Positions 17,627 to 27,105 are shown, counted from the stretch's first letter. The stretch is DNA of 64,000 nucleotides from Vibrio sinensis (GCF_003605645.1 NZ_QVMU01000008.1:115061-179060), one strand, 5' to 3'. Notes: generated from the letters alone by a model not told the origin. Numbers and translations: made by a program.

Positions 17627-17644
17627 CATCGTCCAACGGGACTA
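17627..17644 (-). promoter_or_regulatory. candidate steroid-regulon operator 3
   Basis: Plus strand CATCGTCCA-ACG-GGACTA, 97 bp upstream of the CoA ligase start at 17530. It is one of two oppositely oriented copies in this divergent promoter region. Confidence 0.75.
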
Positions 17645-17672
17645 ATAAGTCCGGATTGATGAAATTTCAATC

Positions 17673-17690
17673 TGGTTCAAATGGACGATG
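17673..17690 (+). promoter_or_regulatory. candidate steroid-regulon operator 4
   Basis: Plus strand TGGTTC-AAA-TGGACGATG, 82 bp upstream of the tesD start at 17772. The TGGACGATG half-site is perfect and the distal half is degenerate. Confidence 0.7.
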
Positions 17691-17771
17691 CTCAAAAAGC
17701 TCAAAAACAAGACGATGTCATGATGACAGTCTCTGCGACTGAAATGCATAACAACAAGGAAGGAGAAAGCA

Positions 17772-18602
17772 ATGTCAAATTTAGGTCTAAGTTTGCCTGA
17801 GCAGCATTACCTAACATTGCAAAATGGTTTGACTGTACATTACCTCGACGAGGGGAAAGGCGATGTGGTTCTTTGGTTACACGGAAGTGGACCTGGCGCA
17901 TCGGGATACAGCAACTTTAAAGGTAATTATCCTTATTTTGCCAAGCAAGGTTTCCGCAATATCGTTCTTGACCTACCTGGGTTTGGCCGTTCAGATAAAC
18001 CTGACGATGTTCAATACAACCTCGACTTTTTTGTCAGTGTTCTAAATGAAATGATTGAAGCTCTCAATCTCGCACCTTGTACCTTGTTAGGTAATTCTCT
18101 CGGCGGAGCAATTGCGCTGGGGCAAGCATTAAAACACCCAACGACCGTCAATAAACTGATTCTTATGGCACCCGGTGGCGTAGAAGAACGTGAAACCTAC
18201 TTTGAGATGGAGGGCATCCAAAAGATGGTTGCGACCTACAATCAAGGGCCAATGGGCATTCATGAAATGAGAGAAGTGATGAGTTTACAACTCCATGATT
18301 CATCACAACTTACCGACGAAATTTTACAAGAACGTGTTGCAGTCGCGGTAACGCAACCAAGTCAGTTGTTTTCCACCATGATGGTTCCTAATATGACGGA
18401 AGATCTCCATAAGCTAGCGTGTCCAATGCTTGGCTTCTGGGGCAGCAACGATGTCTTCAATCCGCCAGCAGGGGTTTTTAAGTTCCTCGATAATGTACCA
18501 ACAGCAAAATTTATCTTACTTAACCAATGTGGTCATTGGGTTCAAGTTGAGCACTCAGAACTCTTTAATCGTACATGTTTAGATTTCCTCCTCGGTCGGT
18601 AA
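17772..18602 (+). CDS. tesD: 4,9-DSHA hydrolase (meta-cleavage C-C hydrolase), HsaD/TesD
   Basis: A 276-residue alpha/beta hydrolase of the BphD family. The oxyanion segment GSGPGASG (residues 38-45), the nucleophile Ser109 in GNSLGGA, Asp227 in GSNDVFNPP and His255 in CGHWVQVEH form the expected triad. HsaD/TesD hydrolyses the meta-cleavage product made by HsaC (58577-59476), splitting the A-ring fragment (2-hydroxyhexa-2,4-dienoate) from the C/D-ring acid (DOHNAA/HIP type). The fragment would then pass to HsaE, HsaG and HsaF encoded at 31.6-34.5 kb. It leads the plus-strand operon with the OYE-like and Sad-like genes. Confidence 0.92.
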   Translation: MSNLGLSLPEQHYLTLQNGLTVHYLDEGKGDVVLWLHGSGPGASGYSNFKGNYPYFAKQGFRNIVLDLPGFGRSDKPDDVQYNLDFFVSVLNEMIEALNLAPCTLLGNSLGGAIALGQALKHPTTVNKLILMAPGGVEERETYFEMEGIQKMVATYNQGPMGIHEMREVMSLQLHDSSQLTDEILQERVAVAVTQPSQLFSTMMVPNMTEDLHKLACPMLGFWGSNDVFNPPAGVFKFLDNVPTAKFILLNQCGHWVQVEHSELFNRTCLDFLLGR

Positions 18603-18620
18603 TCCTACAAGGAAAGTAAT

Positions 18621-20738
18621 ATGAGTACCTTTGAACATCTACTTAAACCCGGAAAAATCGGTTCAATGACGGTTCGCAACCGTATTGTTTCTGCCCCAAT
18701 GGGAACCAATCTGGCAGAAGCTGACGGACATTGCAGCGAACGCATTCAAGCCTTTTATGAAGCAAGAGCAAAAGGCGGTGCAGGATTAATCACCATGGGT
18801 GTGGGTTCGGTTGCCTACCCTGCGGGAACGGCAGAACCTTATCAAGTTGGCCTTTCATCAGATGAATTTTTACCTGGCTTAACTCAATTGACCGAACGCG
18901 TTCATAAACATGGCGCTAAGATAGCCATTCAGCTTCAACACGCTGGAAAAACGGCAGTTCGAGACATGGCTGAGGGACGAGAGTTATGGGTTCCCTCCAT
19001 GCCACCGCCGGCAAAACTCGGCATGATGGCGGCTTTATCAAAACAAGAACTCGCCTCTTTTGTTCGCCCTAAAGGGGGCAATGTCAAAATTCGTGTCATG
19101 GAAAAACCAGACATTGAGCAAATGGTATTCTGGTTTGCGGACGCAGCAGAAAGAGCCAAAAAAGCGGGCTTTGATGGCGTAGAAATTCACGCAGCTCATA
19201 GCTACATCATTGCTGGTTTCTTATCGAAATATTACAACAAACGTACTGATGAATATGGCGGTAGTTTTGAAAACCGAACTCGCCTGCTTCGCGAAATCAT
19301 TGCAGCAGTTCGCCAACGTGTGGGACAAGATTACCCGGTTTGGCTGCGCCTTGATGCTTGCGAGTTAAGAACGCCTGAGGGCATTGACCTAGATGACTGT
19401 TTGCACGTTGCCAAACTGTCAGAAAAACTTGGCATAGATGCGGTAAGTATTTCAGCTTACGCAACCACCACCAGTGGTGATGCCTTTACTGAAGCGCCAC
19501 TGGTTCATAAACCAGCAGGGTTTCTTGATTGGGCAACTGAAGTGGCCAAACAATTGGTTATCCCTGTCATTGCTGTTGGTCGTTTAGAGCCTGAAATCGC
19601 TAACAAAGCGATTGAAAAAGGCCAATGCAGCTTTGTCGCTATGGGAAGAAAACTTCTTGCTGACCCAGAGTTACCAAACAAGTTAATCGCTAATAACCCC
19701 AAGAGTATACGTCCGTGCATCTACTGCTATGCCTGCGTGAGTGAGATCTTCATTAATAAACGGGTTAAGTGTGCCGTGAACCCGGCTATGGGACATGAAT
19801 CTGAATACCAAATTACTTTAGCAGAACGTCAAAAACACGTTGTGATCGTCGGTGGAGGTCCCGGTGGTATGGAAGCGGCGAGTCAAATTGCTCGACGTGG
19901 TCATAAGGTCACTCTTATTGAGCAAGATAAACGCCTAGGCGGCACGCTATTTTTTGCTTCTATGGTCTACCCAGAAAACAGCAAATTGCTCGATCACCTC
20001 TACCAACAAATTGATCATCCAATGATCGACGTACAGCTAAATACTAATGCAACCAAAGCCCTACTCATCAAGTTACAACCGGATGAAGTTGTCATTGCTA
20101 CAGGGGCGTTAAGAGGCAAGCCTGACATTAAAGGTGCAGACCAAAAGCACGTATGGAGTGGCGATGAACTTCGAAAAGTGATGACTAGTGACAGTAGTGA
20201 AGTCAGCAAAGAGAAGTTCAATTTCATTCAAAGAACCATGCTTAAAAGTGGCCAATTAAGTGGCGTAACAGGGTCAGTTGAAGCTACACGAAAGCTCTCT
20301 CACCTATGGATGCCGTTGGCTGACAATGTTTGCATTATCGGCGGGGGTCTTGTTGGCCTGGAGTTGGCAGAGTTTCTCGCGCAACGGGGTCGAAAAGTCA
20401 CTGTTTTAGAGCCGAGTGAAATGCTAGGCAAAGAACTTTCTATTGTTCGCCGCTGGCGAGTATTGCATGAAGTCGAAAAACTCGGTGTAACCATGCACAA
20501 TTCCGTAACGATTAAAGAAATCACCGCCAAACAAGTACATTATACTTTCGACGGTGATGAAAATGTGCAAACCGCACAAGCCGGTTCAGTAATCTTAGCG
20601 GTTGGCACTGAGACAAATACGAGTATGGCGGATGATATTTCGAGTATCTATCCCGTTCATCAAGTAGGGGATTGTACCTCTCTCGACTTTATCGAAGGTG
20701 CCCTTTCGTCTGCTTGGAAAATCGCAGCCAAAATATAG
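18621..20738 (+). CDS. old-yellow-enzyme / 2,4-dienoyl-CoA reductase-like flavoprotein
   Basis: A 705-residue protein of the FadH/BaiCD/TMADH class. An N-terminal FMN TIM barrel (IQLQHAGK, HAAHSYIIAGFLS, KRTDEYGGSFENRTR) is followed by a 4Fe-4S cysteine cluster, C-x2-C-x2-C-x11-C in RPCIYCYACV..KRVKC at about residues 371-389. Two dinucleotide folds follow: IVGGGPGGMEAAS and IIGGGLVGLELAEFL. Such enzymes reduce conjugated enone or dienoyl double bonds with NAD(P)H. In this operon it may reduce a delta-4 or delta-6 double bond of a keto-steroid, or a dienoyl-CoA ring fragment. The family is certain but the substrate is speculative. It lies 18 bp after tesD. Confidence 0.85.
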   Translation: MSTFEHLLKPGKIGSMTVRNRIVSAPMGTNLAEADGHCSERIQAFYEARAKGGAGLITMGVGSVAYPAGTAEPYQVGLSSDEFLPGLTQLTERVHKHGAKIAIQLQHAGKTAVRDMAEGRELWVPSMPPPAKLGMMAALSKQELASFVRPKGGNVKIRVMEKPDIEQMVFWFADAAERAKKAGFDGVEIHAAHSYIIAGFLSKYYNKRTDEYGGSFENRTRLLREIIAAVRQRVGQDYPVWLRLDACELRTPEGIDLDDCLHVAKLSEKLGIDAVSISAYATTTSGDAFTEAPLVHKPAGFLDWATEVAKQLVIPVIAVGRLEPEIANKAIEKGQCSFVAMGRKLLADPELPNKLIANNPKSIRPCIYCYACVSEIFINKRVKCAVNPAMGHESEYQITLAERQKHVVIVGGGPGGMEAASQIARRGHKVTLIEQDKRLGGTLFFASMVYPENSKLLDHLYQQIDHPMIDVQLNTNATKALLIKLQPDEVVIATGALRGKPDIKGADQKHVWSGDELRKVMTSDSSEVSKEKFNFIQRTMLKSGQLSGVTGSVEATRKLSHLWMPLADNVCIIGGGLVGLELAEFLAQRGRKVTVLEPSEMLGKELSIVRRWRVLHEVEKLGVTMHNSVTIKEITAKQVHYTFDGDENVQTAQAGSVILAVGTETNTSMADDISSIYPVHQVGDCTSLDFIEGALSSAWKIAAKI

Positions 20739-20891
20739 ACATGGAAATGATACCCAAATACTTAAAGATGCTGACAGGCAATAAGTAGGACGGGTAGATG
20801 GCTTGAGTGTATTAACAATCGAATAACGTCATACCTTACGGTGGCTGTTACGGTGGTTGATACACTCCAACAATACAAAAGGAAGAAACGG

Positions 20892-22313
20892 ATGTCAGAT
20901 AACTTCACTCATCTCAACCGTATTTTTGAACAACAGGTTGCCGCTCATAACGCTCAACCAATGAGCTCCGCGCAAGAGCGCCGAGAGGTGATCCAGCAAG
21001 TCATTCAAATGCTCGTTGATGGCCACTCGTCACTGGCAGAAGCAATGGAAGCTGATTTTGGCGGTCGCAGCCAAACATTCTCATTGATGAACGATATTTT
21101 AGGATCACTGGGATCGTTAAAGCACACAAGAGATAACCTTGAACAATGGTTAACCATTGAAGAGCGTGACGTTTTTGCTCCATACGATCAATTAGGCGCA
21201 AAAGCACAAGTCATGTATCAGCCGAAAGGTGTCATTGGTATTATGGGCACATGGAACGCGCCACTTTATACTTTGCTCAGTCCACTTGCTTGTGCACTAG
21301 GAGCTGGTAACCGAGTTATCCTTAAACCTTCGGAATTAGCGCCACGCACTGCTGCAGTCTTGGCGGAATTGGTTCAGCAGAAAATCGATCCAAACTGGGT
21401 GAATGTAGTTACCGGTGATAGTGAAATAGGCAAGGCATTTAGTGCCACGCCTTTTGACCACATCGTATTTACTGGCTCACCGAATGTCGGTAAAAAAATC
21501 ATGGCTGCTGCCTCAGAAAACCTAACCCCTGTCACGCTAGAGCTTGGTGGTAAATCACCAGCCATCATTAGCACATCTGCCGATTTACAAGATGCTTGTC
21601 GCCGACTAGCGATTGCAAAAGGGACTAACGGTGGTCAAATTTGTATTAGTCCTGACATCATCTACGTACCGTCACATCTACTCTATAGCGCCATTCAAGA
21701 GCTCAACGCGGAGTTTACTTGTTGCTACCCAACAATTACGAATAATCCTGACTTGGTGCCGATCATTAATGCTACGCACTATGAGCGTATTAACCACTAC
21801 ATTGATGATGCTGTGGCGAAAGGGGTTAAAGTCGAATATAGCCATGATGAGCAAGATCCTGTCGGACGTAGAATGCCATTGACGATGGTAATCAACCCTC
21901 CAGCAGATTCAAAAATCATGCAGGAAGAGATTTTTGGCCTAGCGGTTATCATTAAAACTTACGACGATTTTGAGGATGTGATAGCAGATATTCAGTCACG
22001 CCCTAACCCTCTGGCACTCTATTACTTCGGTAATGACCAAAAGCAGCAAACTCAAGTTCTTGAGGATATCCGCGCCGGTGGTGTCTCGATTAATGATGCC
22101 CTTATGCATGCCGCCATCCATGACGCTCCATTTGGAGGGACCGGTCAATCAGGTATGGGGCATTATCATGGCAAGGAAGGTTTCCTTACGTTCAGCCACA
22201 ACAAAACGATTTTCCATGCACCCGCACAGGATCTTCGTCGAGAATGGGGAATGCTGCCACCATTTAGTAACGACTTTAAAGCCATGATCGAAGCGCAAAT
22301 CACAGCGGACTAG
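20892..22313 (+). CDS. sad: aldehyde dehydrogenase, Sad-like steroid side-chain aldehyde oxidase
   Basis: Start at ATG 20892 after AAAGGAAGAAACG; an open frame begins 17 codons earlier without support. The 473-residue enzyme is an NAD(P)-dependent aldehyde dehydrogenase of the class-3/coniferyl type: WNAPLYTLLSPLACALGAGN, LELGGKSPAI (general base Glu) and the catalytic Cys in NGGQICISPD. In cholate degradation Sad oxidises the C22 aldehyde released by the Sal1 aldolase to the pregnene carboxylate. The Sal1-like gene is in the divergent operon starting at 17530. The 153-bp gap after the OYE gene contains no terminator that I can see. Confidence 0.85.
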   Translation: MSDNFTHLNRIFEQQVAAHNAQPMSSAQERREVIQQVIQMLVDGHSSLAEAMEADFGGRSQTFSLMNDILGSLGSLKHTRDNLEQWLTIEERDVFAPYDQLGAKAQVMYQPKGVIGIMGTWNAPLYTLLSPLACALGAGNRVILKPSELAPRTAAVLAELVQQKIDPNWVNVVTGDSEIGKAFSATPFDHIVFTGSPNVGKKIMAAASENLTPVTLELGGKSPAIISTSADLQDACRRLAIAKGTNGGQICISPDIIYVPSHLLYSAIQELNAEFTCCYPTITNNPDLVPIINATHYERINHYIDDAVAKGVKVEYSHDEQDPVGRRMPLTMVINPPADSKIMQEEIFGLAVIIKTYDDFEDVIADIQSRPNPLALYYFGNDQKQQTQVLEDIRAGGVSINDALMHAAIHDAPFGGTGQSGMGHYHGKEGFLTFSHNKTIFHAPAQDLRREWGMLPPFSNDFKAMIEAQITAD

Positions 22314-22320
22314 ATCTAAA

Positions 22321-22381
22321 ACGAGTTAATCATCGACTATTAAACCATCATATATTAATAGCCCTGTTGATTAACTCGTAT
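22321..22381. terminator. inverted repeat between convergent genes
   Basis: ACGAGTTAATC at 22322 pairs with GATTAACTCGT at 22369, with an AT-rich loop containing a second small palindrome. It lies between the sad gene (+) and the SDR ending at 22447 (-), so probably acts in both directions. Confidence 0.6.
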
Positions 22382-22446
22382 TCTCCCCAACTCCCAACCT
22401 TTGCTAAGTTCACTCTCCGAAACACGTCGAGTTAAACGTGCTTCCA

Positions 22447-23253
22447 CTAACCTAGATATGCTTGCCCGCCATCAAGGGCAATACTTTGTCCATTTAGGTA
22501 ACGAGATTCATCACTGCACATCATGGCAACAAACTGCCCGATATCATCGACACAGTCACCAAAGCGTTGTAGTGGAATCGTGTTTAGAAACGCTTGTGCT
22601 TCCTCTGGGTTATGCTCCGCCCACCAACCGAGGCCGGGAGATTTGGCGACAGGAAGAATGACATTGCTGCGAATATTATCTGGTCCCCACTCGTTAGCGG
22701 CCGTTCGTGTCAGAGAACGAATCGCCTCTTTGACTGCAGCATATCCACCATAACCGCTCATATCCCAACGTTTGCTCGCACTACTGGCTAGGTTGATAAT
22801 GCTGCCATCCCCTTTTAAGTAGGGATAACAGAGTTTCATCAACCTAAATGTCGCCATCGGGCCTGATTGCCAACCACGCTCCAACTCAATCTCTGTCAGT
22901 TCGTTTAACAACCCGAGGGGGGATTCTTGGGCATTATTCACCAAAATATTAAGACCACCAAAATGGCTAACCACAGCCTCAACACAATCCGTAGTACTCG
23001 CTGCATCGGTAATGTCGATAATAAACGGCTGCGCCTCTCCACCAAACGCATGGATCAATTCACACGTTTGTTTTAGTTTAGCTTCGGTTCTGCCCGCGAC
23101 TGCAATGCGTGCACCTTGCTTGGCCAGTGCAATCGCGATGCCTTGACCGACTCCTTGCCCAGCCCCTGTTATGAGCGCCACTTTATTACCTAACTTGGTA
23201 TCGCTTAATTTGGCACTATTTAGCTCTGTATTATGCTTCTGCTGTTCCATCAT
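22447..23253 (-). CDS. short-chain dehydrogenase/reductase
   Basis: A 268-residue SDR with TGAGQGVGQGI, a less usual NNAQES in place of NNAG, SSASK and YGGYAAVKEAI (Ser-Tyr-Lys present), and the tail GQSIALDGGQAYLG. An N-terminal extension of about 20 polar residues precedes the Rossmann fold; several in-frame or nearby ATGs make the exact start uncertain. It could be a hydroxysteroid dehydrogenase for a ring or side-chain hydroxyl, but no specificity residues are recognisable to me. Unlike most transcription units here it has no convincing operator upstream, and it sits alone between sad and the RND operon. Confidence 0.8.
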   Translation of the reverse strand: MMEQQKHNTELNSAKLSDTKLGNKVALITGAGQGVGQGIAIALAKQGARIAVAGRTEAKLKQTCELIHAFGGEAQPFIIDITDAASTTDCVEAVVSHFGGLNILVNNAQESPLGLLNELTEIELERGWQSGPMATFRLMKLCYPYLKGDGSIINLASSASKRWDMSGYGGYAAVKEAIRSLTRTAANEWGPDNIRSNVILPVAKSPGLGWWAEHNPEEAQAFLNTIPLQRFGDCVDDIGQFVAMMCSDESRYLNGQSIALDGGQAYLG

Positions 23254-23332
23254 TCATTGCATCCTTTCGTCTCTTCGCTAGCTTCACTTTGCTTTCGTTC
23301 TACACATCTCATTCGACGCTGCTGATCTACTG

Positions 23333-23422
23333 TTTTCTACGCGTAGGTTTCTAGGCGCAGGTTTTTAGACATTGGTTTCTAGGCATATTTTCTATGCATA
23401 ACGCTCTATGTACGACAGCATA
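23333..23422. repeat. degenerate 15-bp tandem array
   Basis: Units such as TTTTCTACGCGTAGG (23333), TTTCTAGGCGCAGGT (23348) and TTTTAGACATTGGTT (23363) repeat with 15-bp period and decay to the right. It lies in the 303-bp gap between two minus-strand genes. Confidence 0.6.
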
Positions 23423-23426
23423 AAAA

Positions 23427-23459
23427 ATGGCGACATGGGTTTATTTGCCCAGTCGCCAT
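23427..23459 (-). terminator. rho-independent terminator of RND operon
   Basis: ATGGCGACaTGGG and CCCAgTCGCCAT pair around TTTATTTG. On the minus strand the stem is followed by a run of six T, so it ends transcription coming from 23557. Confidence 0.8.
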
Positions 23460-23502
23460 ACTCTTTATTTTCCGCTATATCGTTTCCAGCAACTCAACTA
23501 AA

Positions 23503-23549
23503 CCAAGCCAAGCCAAGCCAAGCCAAGCTAAGGCCAAGCTAAGGCCAAG
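23503..23549. repeat. CCAAG microsatellite
   Basis: Five tandem CCAAG copies (23503-23527) followed by two 11-bp CTAAGGCCAAG units (23528-23549), just downstream of the RND transporter stop codon. Confidence 0.85.
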
Positions 23550-23556
23550 TGATAGA

Positions 23557-25962
23557 TTAAGCTTTATCGTCTGCAGAAAGCTTATTTACATCACAAGCCT
23601 CTTGAGTTTTTGGAGACTTTAACACGACTGCTTTCGCCCCTAATAAATAGGCCAATGCTGGAAGCAGCAACATGGCTCCAAGAACATTTACCAAGAACAT
23701 AAATGCCAGTAAGACACCCATATCCGCTTGGAATTTTAATGATGAGAAAGCCCAAGTCGCCACACTGACTGACATGGTCACTGCGGTAAATATCGCAGGA
23801 ATACCACGAGTTTGAATCGACTGGTAAAAAGCCTCTCGTAATGGAATATTTCTATTAAGGTCGTGTTGCATCCGTTCATAAATATAAATGCCGTAATCCA
23901 CCCCGACACCAACGCCCAGTGCAATCACCGGTAAGGTCGCCACTTTAAGACCAATACCTAAAGTTGCCATTAGGGCGTTACACATAATACACACTAACAT
24001 TAGCGGCAAAATCACACACAAGGTTGCGGTAAATGAGCGGAACGTCAGCCAGCACAACACACCGATTGCGACAAAAATTGAGATAAGAATTTGTACTTCT
24101 GCCTTTTCTACTGCTTGGTTGGTCGCTTCGGCTACGCCTGCATTACCCCCAAGCAATCGAAACTCTGCATCGGTTAACTGCTCTTTTTCAATGAAAGATT
24201 TGATTTCTGAAACCACGTGATTAAGCGTAGTGCTTTGGTGGTCATTGAGGTACACCATCATGTTGATAGTCTGACAACCATTGTCATTCAGACCAAGCTG
24301 AGGACGAGCCGCTTGTGCTCCAGCACGTAACGCAATAGGGTCACGTTGCAAGGTGCGCCACAGAGGATTACCCTCATTATTACCGGATACATAACGTTTC
24401 GCGGTACCTGCTGTTGTTGCGACAGATTGGACGCCATCGACACCACGCATATGAAAATCGAAACGGTCTACAGCATTCATGATTTCCCAATTCAGACAGG
24501 CTTCTTCTTGATTGCGCGTTTCCAAGTAGATGGATAACACATCCATACCAATTGAGTAATCGTTGACGATTTTTTCGTTATCCAGATTGTAGCGTGAATC
24601 AGCATGTAACTCAGGAACCCCATTACCGATGTCACCAGTAAGAAGGTTACGAGATTGCCATGTCGCCGCCACCAATAAAATCAACATAATCGCGACGGAG
24701 ATTTTTGCTGGCTTTTCTGTCGCCAGCGCCGATATCGACCACCAAAAAGAGCTGTGTTTTTCATTGGTCGGTTTATGGCGTAGGGCCATGTTTTCAAGGC
24801 TTAGGTGAGAGAGAATAATTGGCATGAACATTTTATTAGTCATGATCATCATCGCCACGCCAAGACAGGCCGTCACACCCAATTCATGCACGATCGGAAT
24901 ATCGATCACCATGATCACCATAAAGCCGAGAGCATTCGCTAACAGTGCAACTGTTCCAGGAATAGCTAAACGTCGGAATGCATTAATCGCAGACTCTTTT
25001 GAATCAATACCCGAGAGCACATCCAATTTCCACGCATTAGTCATCTGAACCGCGTGTGAAACACCAATTGAGAAAATAAGGAATGGTACCAACAACGACA
25101 TTGGATCAATACCATAGCCAATTAGAGGCAGCGTTCCCAATAGCCAAACAACCGGTAATAGTGCAACCGCCACAATCAAGCCCGTCAATTTAATCGACAT
25201 GGTGTAGTGCCATAACAGCAAAACAGTCACAACGAATGCGATTGAGAAAAACATCAGAACGTTAGACAAACCGTCCATGACATCACCCATCACTTTGGCA
25301 AAGCCAATAATCTGGATATCCACACCTGCGCCAGCAAGCTCTGTGCGTATATTTTCTAGATGCTTAGCCACAGCAGCATAATTGGTTTTTTCACCGGTTT
25401 CAGGGTCAATATCGAGCAGTTCGGCTTGCACCATTGCGGATTTGAGATCGTTGGAAACAAGGTTACCGATTTGACCTGATTTCGCCACGTTGCTGCGAAC
25501 TTGCTCGAGACCAGCCTTATCAGCAGTAAATCGTGATGGGATAACAACATCGCCCATGAAGCCAAACTCAGTGACCTCAAGATAACGAATCTCAGGTGTA
25601 AACAAAGATCGCACTGTAGCTCGGTTTACCCCGGGGGTAAAAAAGACACTGTCAGTGGCTTTTCTCAAACGAGAAAGCAGCTCAGGGTTATAAATATCGC
25701 CCTCACCTTGCCACGTTAAACTGACCATAATTCGGTTGGTACCAGTAAACTTTTCAGCGTGCTCTAAAAACGCCTCCATATACTGGTGTTTCACCGGAAT
25801 TAGCTTAGTAAAGCCAGGATCAAAACGGGTCTTGGTCGCGGTATAGCTCAGCAAGACCGTTAAGCATAAAAATATTATTGCCAGAGGAAAGCGCCAGTTG
25901 ATGATTAACCGGCCAATTTTATCCACGAATTGTTGTGTCTGTGTTGGGGTATGTGTCGACAT
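23557..25962 (-). CDS. RND/MMPL-family transporter, putative steroid uptake or envelope transfer
   Basis: Start preferred at ATG 25962 after ATCGGAGCAACC; an alternative ATG at 25983 overlaps the preceding stop (TAATG) but has no ribosome site. About 801 residues in the two-fold RND arrangement: TM1 (about 25-45), a large periplasmic loop, TM2-6 (about 220-420), TM7 at about 440, a second loop, and TM8-12 at the C-terminus, with VGVDYGIYIYERM in the second half. Members of this family accompany DUF1302/DUF1329 and Ycf48 proteins in steroid- and terpene-degrading bacteria. A role moving hydrophobic substrate across the envelope is inferred. It is co-transcribed with the Ycf48-like gene. Confidence 0.82.
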   Translation of the reverse strand: MSTHTPTQTQQFVDKIGRLIINWRFPLAIIFLCLTVLLSYTATKTRFDPGFTKLIPVKHQYMEAFLEHAEKFTGTNRIMVSLTWQGEGDIYNPELLSRLRKATDSVFFTPGVNRATVRSLFTPEIRYLEVTEFGFMGDVVIPSRFTADKAGLEQVRSNVAKSGQIGNLVSNDLKSAMVQAELLDIDPETGEKTNYAAVAKHLENIRTELAGAGVDIQIIGFAKVMGDVMDGLSNVLMFFSIAFVVTVLLLWHYTMSIKLTGLIVAVALLPVVWLLGTLPLIGYGIDPMSLLVPFLIFSIGVSHAVQMTNAWKLDVLSGIDSKESAINAFRRLAIPGTVALLANALGFMVIMVIDIPIVHELGVTACLGVAMMIMTNKMFMPIILSHLSLENMALRHKPTNEKHSSFWWSISALATEKPAKISVAIMLILLVAATWQSRNLLTGDIGNGVPELHADSRYNLDNEKIVNDYSIGMDVLSIYLETRNQEEACLNWEIMNAVDRFDFHMRGVDGVQSVATTAGTAKRYVSGNNEGNPLWRTLQRDPIALRAGAQAARPQLGLNDNGCQTINMMVYLNDHQSTTLNHVVSEIKSFIEKEQLTDAEFRLLGGNAGVAEATNQAVEKAEVQILISIFVAIGVLCWLTFRSFTATLCVILPLMLVCIMCNALMATLGIGLKVATLPVIALGVGVGVDYGIYIYERMQHDLNRNIPLREAFYQSIQTRGIPAIFTAVTMSVSVATWAFSSLKFQADMGVLLAFMFLVNVLGAMLLLPALAYLLGAKAVVLKSPKTQEACDVNKLSADDKA

Positions 25963-25982
25963 GGTTGCTCCGATTTCAATCA

Positions 25983-26990
25983 TTAATTGGTTGAGGTAGA
26001 TAGATAAGCGAGTTTGGTTGAGTCAGGGGCTGGGAAATGAATCACCCCAGCTTCTGAACCGAGCAAAAAATCACCACTGTCGAGTAATTCAATATCATTG
26101 ATGGTTTCGCGCGCTCCACGTCGAATCAATTCGAAAGTTTCGCCTTTATCGTTGGAGGAGAGCAAGATGCCTCCCTGTCCCCCTAGCAAGAGATTTCCGT
26201 TAGGTAATTGCAAATGAGAAAATAGAGAAATAGGCAGTTCAAAGTCTACGCGGTGCCAATTCACACCATCGTCACTTGAACGGAATATATTTCCTCGCAT
26301 ACCGTAAACTAACCAAGATTGCCCACCAAGGTGGAGGCCACCATAGAAAGAACCATCATAAAATGGTGTCGTCATCTCCCACGACTCTCCCGCACTGGTA
26401 CTTCTTAATAACGTTCCAGCTTCTCCTGCGATTAACCAAGTATCGCTACTTGCAGAAGTAATGATGGCATTTAAATGCCAGTCCGTCCCCGCAGGAGGTG
26501 GCACATCTTGCCAAGTTTTACCGTTATCATTAGAAATTCGAGTTAAACCATAAGCACCGATAGCGATCCATAAATCAGAGGATAGCTGGCTAATGTTTAA
26601 CAACGGAACGCTGCCTTTATTGCCAAAGCTGACTTCTTTCCAGCTTTCACCGCCGTCCTGAGTTCGCAAGATCCATCCCTCGTGACCAACCGCTAAGCCG
26701 TGGGCTTCATCTTGGAATGCCACATCGGTAATGAGTGCATGCCTCTGTTGATCAATCGCCGCTTTTCCCCATGTTTTGCCATTGTCTTGCGATAAAATGA
26801 TATGTCCTAGCTCACCGGCTGCAACGAGCCCGACGTTAGACTCAGCAACACTAGTAATAATCATGTTGTTAACTGGGATCTCCGATGGAGCAAGGGGTAA
26901 GGTATGACGAGGAGCGAAAGCAATGCCACCAGCTGTGGCCATGATGAGGGACAAAGCGACCGCCATTTTGGTTGTTGTTATTTTTTTCAT
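25983..26990 (-). CDS. Ycf48-like beta-propeller (BNR repeat) exported protein
   Basis: Start at ATG 26990 after AAGGTGGCAT. A 335-residue protein with a signal peptide (MKKITTTKMAVALSLIMATAGGIAFA) and about six or seven propeller blades marked by SxDxGKTW/SxDGGxSW motifs (SQDNGKTWGKA, TQDGGESWKEV, SNDNGKTWQDV, STSAGESWEM, SSDDGVNWHRV, SNDKGETFELI). Photosystem-II assembly factor Ycf48 shares this fold, but here it is likely a periplasmic scaffold for the RND transporter encoded directly downstream. An operator dyad lies 116 bp upstream. Molecular function is unknown. Confidence 0.82.
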   Translation of the reverse strand: MKKITTTKMAVALSLIMATAGGIAFAPRHTLPLAPSEIPVNNMIITSVAESNVGLVAAGELGHIILSQDNGKTWGKAAIDQQRHALITDVAFQDEAHGLAVGHEGWILRTQDGGESWKEVSFGNKGSVPLLNISQLSSDLWIAIGAYGLTRISNDNGKTWQDVPPPAGTDWHLNAIITSASSDTWLIAGEAGTLLRSTSAGESWEMTTPFYDGSFYGGLHLGGQSWLVYGMRGNIFRSSDDGVNWHRVDFELPISLFSHLQLPNGNLLLGGQGGILLSSNDKGETFELIRRGARETINDIELLDSGDFLLGSEAGVIHFPAPDSTKLAYLSTSTN

Positions 26991-27105
26991 ATGCCACCTT
27001 ATTTCCACGTTGTTTGAGTATCAACTAGCAGAACTCATAGCGTTCAAAACACCAAAGTTGATACTGTTTATTGTGCTATTTATAGTTGCAGATGAGGAAT
27101 GTCAG

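Noticed and set aside
23266..23283. Possible operator copy upstream of the SDR at 22447-23253 (TTTCGTCTCTTCGCTAGC)
   Set aside because: Only 5 of 9 positions match the conserved half-site and almost none the other half; chance level.
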